From Erythrophleum ivorense (lineage: Eukaryota; Streptophyta; Magnoliopsida; Fabales; Fabaceae): a stretch of DNA of 64,000 nucleotides. Within the stretch, counting starts at the first letter, position 1; the number at the start of each line of letters is the position of its first letter. The notes beneath the pieces were generated by a model, which saw only the letters and a list, made by a program, of their open reading frames with translations, ran no database searches and was not told the origin of the DNA. Both the position numbers and the translations under genes were made by a program. The stretch spans positions 7,957,501 to 8,021,500 of the forward strand of contig JAIUCV010000011.1 in NCBI GenBank assembly GCA_026724425.1, in the 5' to 3' direction. This document shows positions 59,701 to 64,000 of the stretch, piece by piece.

Positions 59701-62700
59701 GATGTTCTAACTTGCTGTAGTTTTAGGGATTTTATAAGGGTGGATTGGGGATTCACAGGGAGAGTAAAACACATGTCGTTTCTTGGTGAAGAATGAAGTA
59801 CAGCTAGGTGATTCTGTTGCGTGTCTGTTTGGGCTTTTTGCTTTGGGAAATTTTTTTTTGGTAAAAATTTTATTTAAGAACCATGAAAAAAAAAAACAGA
59901 ATTCTTATGAAATCCAAAAAAATAGGTTATTGTTTGTATTTTGCAAACTATAACTCATATTTTTTAAAATTATAATTTAATTTTTTGGATTTTATAAGGA
60001 TATTTCATCTATGGTAATAATAAATTTGAAACATCTTTGTAATATCAGAAAAATTAGATTATGAATTTAAAAAATATGAGTAATAATTTTGATAAATATT
60101 AATAGTAACTTAAAGAAATTTAATCTTCAAAATTTTTAAATAAAATTTTTCTGAAATTATGACATTTAAGTAAAATTATTGGTCTTGCTTTTCAGCTTTA
60201 ATGGTAGGGCAAAAGCTCTCACTTCTAGGCTTGCAGGATGGATTTCTTTGTGGGGAGGGAAAATCAAGTCAAGACGAACATAATCTGCTTTCACTCTCCT
60301 ATTTGAGGTTACTCGTCCAAACACCTTTAGGAATAAATTACTGTTTCTGCCTCCTCTTATACTTTACTTTTAAAAAAAAAAAAAAAATTTCTATTTATTC
60401 AGGTTATATATATCTTACTTCTTAATTTGTTTCTTTAAAAACACAACGATAATTAAAAATAAATTATTAAAGGATAAATTAAGAAAATTTTACTTCAAAT
60501 AATCAGATTAAAAAATAAATCATTTTTTAAGAAAACCTGTAATTTATTCAAATTATTTTTTGGTATCTTAAATACTGTCAAATTAAATTTGTCATTATAT
60601 ATGAGGCCCATGTATTTATGTGTGTTTATATATAAAATCGCACTACTTTTGCTACATCAGGAAAACCAGAGAACATGGCAAGTAAGAAGTTTGGTGAATA
60701 GCAAGTTAGACAGAGAGTAAAATTAATATGAGTATTGTTATGGAAAATGGTTCAATTTGCATCCAAAAACTGCTTTTATTTTTTTCCCAGTCCAAGATTC
60801 TAATATTATTTGCATTAGTAGAGGGAAAATCTCACAAAAAATGGGGTGAAGTAGGATAGAAGTGTAGTAATTTTGCTTTTCTGTTGGGCTTGCGTTATTC
60901 TTTACTACAGCAATGGATAAAGTAACTAACATCAGATTAGATAAATCTGAATATATTTCCCCTTATCCTAGTGACTAAAAAACCAATGTCAAATAGTTGG
61001 CCAAAAAATAAAATGTCAAATGGGTGAATCTAAAAATCTTTAATTTTTGAATAAAATGATGGACAGGTTCCAGTTTACAATAATCAAAGATTGAGCGAGA
61101 AAGAGGGGAGAGGACATTGCATACATATAATCTATGCAAAAAATAAGAGTTTACAAAATTGAGATTGACTAAAATAATCATAAATGTAAATATGGATTTC
61201 ATTAAAATAATGTGCCTGTGCTTACATACTTATTTTTAATAATATACTAAATTTATCTAAAACTTTTTCTACAAAACCTTCAAAAGAAAAAGAAGTGATG
61301 GATACAAGAAGGGTTGAAATTTTAGAAGGGCCAAGAGGAACCAAAATGATGCCTTAGAATGACGGTTGTCTTGGGGTTTCCTATTCTTGCATGGTCCTAG
61401 CTAGTTGCTTAACAGCTAAAATGGTGTCTAGCTTATTTTGGCTGTTTGCATACTCTTAGCTTAATTTGTTAATCTCAGCATTTGACCATGCTCTAGCTCC
61501 CACCTAATTTGCTTACACCATCTTTTACTTTCTCTATTTTTTTAATTTATTTTATAAGGAAGCACAAGATCTTAAGAAAATGATATGAAAACAAGAACAG
61601 AGTAAGAATCGAACCTATATATATCAGATCATAATTTCCAAATATTTATGGATAAGAAAGATACTATATGAACCAAGACTTTTGTGCACATCATCTTTTA
61701 TCTTTGCTTATCCTTTTGTTATCTTTTCTTACAACATATCATTATGGTAATATACCACCATTACCCCATAAACAGATTAAAGTAAAAGAAGCTAGATAGC
61801 ATATATGATTTTAGAGCATTCATTAATTGCGATAGGCCTTTGTTTAAAACTGAAGCAACCTATTTAACTTGTTAATTTTTTTTTCCTAGTATGAGAGCAT
61901 TGTTGCTTCAAAAATGGCTGCCATAATCAAAGTTATCTTAATTTCCCCTCTCTTTTTCTTTAACATTCTGCGACATATATATGATTATTAGTTTTGCGTG
62001 ATCATAAATGAAATTTTTAGTAGATACAATGTATCTGAATATATTTTTTTATTTAGACATAGTGTAGACATAATACTCTACATAAATAAATAAATAAACG
62101 GGAATTCATCCTTATAAGTTTTTAATACGCCTATTAGGTTTACATAGTTGACTTCTATTAATTTAGTCGATATATTTTATATGGAAAAAATATGTAAAAG
62201 ATTGATATACAAGATATGACTTATTTATTTTCGTCTCAGTTATTTGATTTTTTTTTTGGGAAAGAATATTTGGACTTGGGATGTTTTATTTGTACCTTAA
62301 AGGGTTGAAACCATGAAACTTTTCTTTGGTCAATACAATTCAAATGAGCAGGTGCACCTGCAACACTTAAGACCAAACTACCACAGGCAACGTACACATG
62401 TCCCTCACTACTAAGATGAGATGTGATTTAAAATTATATTTGGTATGATATGAAAAGTAATAATAATATTTTTTTTATTTGTATATTTGATAGAATAAAA
62501 ATAATATAAGAATGAAAATAAAAAGTAAATAAATTATTAAAACACTCTTAATGCTAAAAAATATTAAAATATTAATTTTAAGAAATTGCAAGTAAGTTTA
62601 CACAGTGATTATCTGTTGTCAATGAGGTTGAAATGGTCTTTTCTCCTATTTTTCTCATCTAAGAGTGTCTTTCCATGTCAAATTTGAAGGAAAGCATGTT

Positions 62701-63907
62701 GTGCTTGATGGATAGACAAACCATTTCATATGAAAGACTTTCAAGTCTACCAAATAGGTTTAAAATTTTCCCTCCATCCTTTCCTTCTCTTTCCCCACCT
62801 TTTCAATACCAAACACCACCTAAAAACAAAAGATGAGGTATAGGCAAATTAGGTGAGAGCTTGCTCATGTTGGAATGCTATAACGACAAAGATGCGCATA
62901 CAAGCAGACCAAATAAGTTAGACTATTTCAGAAGTATTATATTATGCGGCGGAGTCATATTATAGCAAGGGGAGGTAGGTCTTCTCTTCAAAATTTATTA
63001 ATTTTTACAGATATAATATTAAGTTTTAATATTATGTCCCCACATCTTTCTAAATTTTAAACTCATTAAACTCAAACATATATACACACACACACACATA
63101 TACTCATCTCACATAGTTAGGCTATGCCTCCACATCTTTTAAAGTCTTAACTTCATTACTGATTGTATTTTCAATAAATTTTTTATGTTGAATATTGAGC
63201 TGTACAAGGTGCTAGGTTATATCTTTCTTATCTCATGGAGAAAAAAATTATTCTTTTTGGATAAATATAATATTCATTGATTGTTGAGATTAGTTACCCA
63301 TGTGTTTTCTTCCTCTGTAATCTACCGCATTCAAAATCAGTTAAAAGCCTTTTTGAGGACTAAAGCTTTTAGTAAGTGGGATTTTTAATGACAGTTATAA
63401 TGCTTCTGCTGAATTCATTTCATCCACTGACCCTTTTCTTTTCTCAAAAGTAACATTTTTTGCATATTTTATTATATAAGTGGGATACATACTTGACCTG
63501 TGTGCAAGCCACAAAATGATTAAAAAATTACAATGGAGTGGTTAAAAAGTGGGGTAAAAGATGATAACAAAAATTTTACCAGAAAAAACATTATAACAAA
63601 TTTGACAAGAGAGAGAATCATAAAGTTGATCTAATTTTTTTTAGTCACTCTTTTGGTTAATCAAAACAAATATCATTAAGATGAGGGCATTTTTGAAATT
63701 TTATGGGTAAATAGTGAGGAAGCTCTGTCTATTATAGTAACTAGAAATTGAGCTTATGCATTTGTAAAGGAAGTTAAGAAAGAGTTGGGGTACCGGTTCT
63801 TGTTTGTCTTGCAGTTAGGTGAGAACTGTAAACGATTCTCAATTTTGTCTGGGATTGTTTGTAGAAGCTCAAGCTCCCTCGTCAGTTAATTTTCTTTCTT
63901 TGAAAAC
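59701..63907. other. Intergenic DNA, no gene seen
   Basis: AT-rich with an (AC)n tract at about 63084-63098. The frames at 60201-60425, 60738-60932 and 60975-61202 have no recognisable domain. Confidence 0.5.
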
Positions 63908-63910
63908 TAA

Positions 63911-64000
63911 GGCTCTGTTTGGTTGGATGTGAAGCGAAAGTATTCTTTTTATATAGTTTGTATAATATTTATTATTATACCTTTATATTTATTATTTTAT
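63911..64000. mobile_element. Possible left end of a Tourist-like MITE, cut by the window
   Basis: GGCTCTGTTTGGTTGGATGT is preceded by TAA (63908-63910). This resembles PIF/Harbinger MITE ends, which carry GTTTGGTT close to the tip and duplicate TAA or TTA. The other end would lie outside the window. Confidence 0.4.

Noticed and set aside
1..64000. CRISPR arrays, bacterial operons or integrated viral genes
   Set aside because: The repeats are LTRs, MITEs and microsatellites. Genes have plant introns, and all reverse transcriptase remnants belong to Copia retrotransposons.

Overview
The window is nuclear DNA from a flowering plant, almost certainly a eudicot. The supporting evidence is AT-rich intergenic DNA, plant-type introns (GT-AG, plus one apparent GC-AG), Ty1/copia retrotransposons, several families of small inverted-repeat transposons, and genes with plant-only families: a FLOE/DUF1421 protein, a callose synthase and a GH5 endo-mannanase. 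The species cannot be fixed from sequence alone. There is no sign of organellar, bacterial or viral origin, and I see no CRISPR array, tRNA or rRNA gene.

Layout. 1-5.2 kb is AT-rich and gene-free; it holds a 1.6-kb fold-back element (about 382-1999) with a striking cluster of TGACCC/GGGTCA hairpins, and a smaller hairpin near 3.6-3.9 kb. 5.25-5.74 kb is a Tourist-like MITE that ends about 110 bp before the start codon of a FLOE1-type gene (+, three coding exons, 5856-10555). 11.4-19.7 kb holds three copies of one palindromic MITE family and a complete but dead Copia element (11955-17524). 19.7-24.4 kb is intergenic. 24643-29949 is an intact single-exon callose synthase of the CALS12/GSL5 (PMR4) type (+), probably followed by a long 3'-UTR intron that itself contains an inverted-repeat element. 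32.5-37.3 kb is intergenic, with a cleanly delimited hAT-type MITE. 37414-44088 is a second decayed Copia element, on the minus strand, which splits an unrecognised protein-like reading frame. 44.5-45.2 kb carries an unrecognised nuclear-type protein gene (+) whose amino-terminal part lies in a different frame. 46143-50445 is a five-exon endo-beta-mannanase, MAN6-like (-). 50.7-58.9 kb is gene-free, with two fold-back repeats. 58895-59395 is a small four-helix membrane protein gene (-). The remainder is intergenic, and a possible MITE end lies at the right border.

The genes do not form an operon or an obvious cluster. Two of them act on cell-wall polysaccharides (callose synthesis, mannan hydrolysis), but nothing in the sequence shows that they are co-regulated. 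Most of the unusual material is transposon-derived: insertions in the FLOE1 promoter region, in the callose synthase 3'-UTR intron and in a host reading frame. I did not find a convincing new biological system. The observations best worth checking are the GC-AG intron of FLOE1, the two-codon uORF overlapping the CALS12 start, the hairpin array in the 1.6-kb fold-back, and the frame discontinuity at 44.5 kb.
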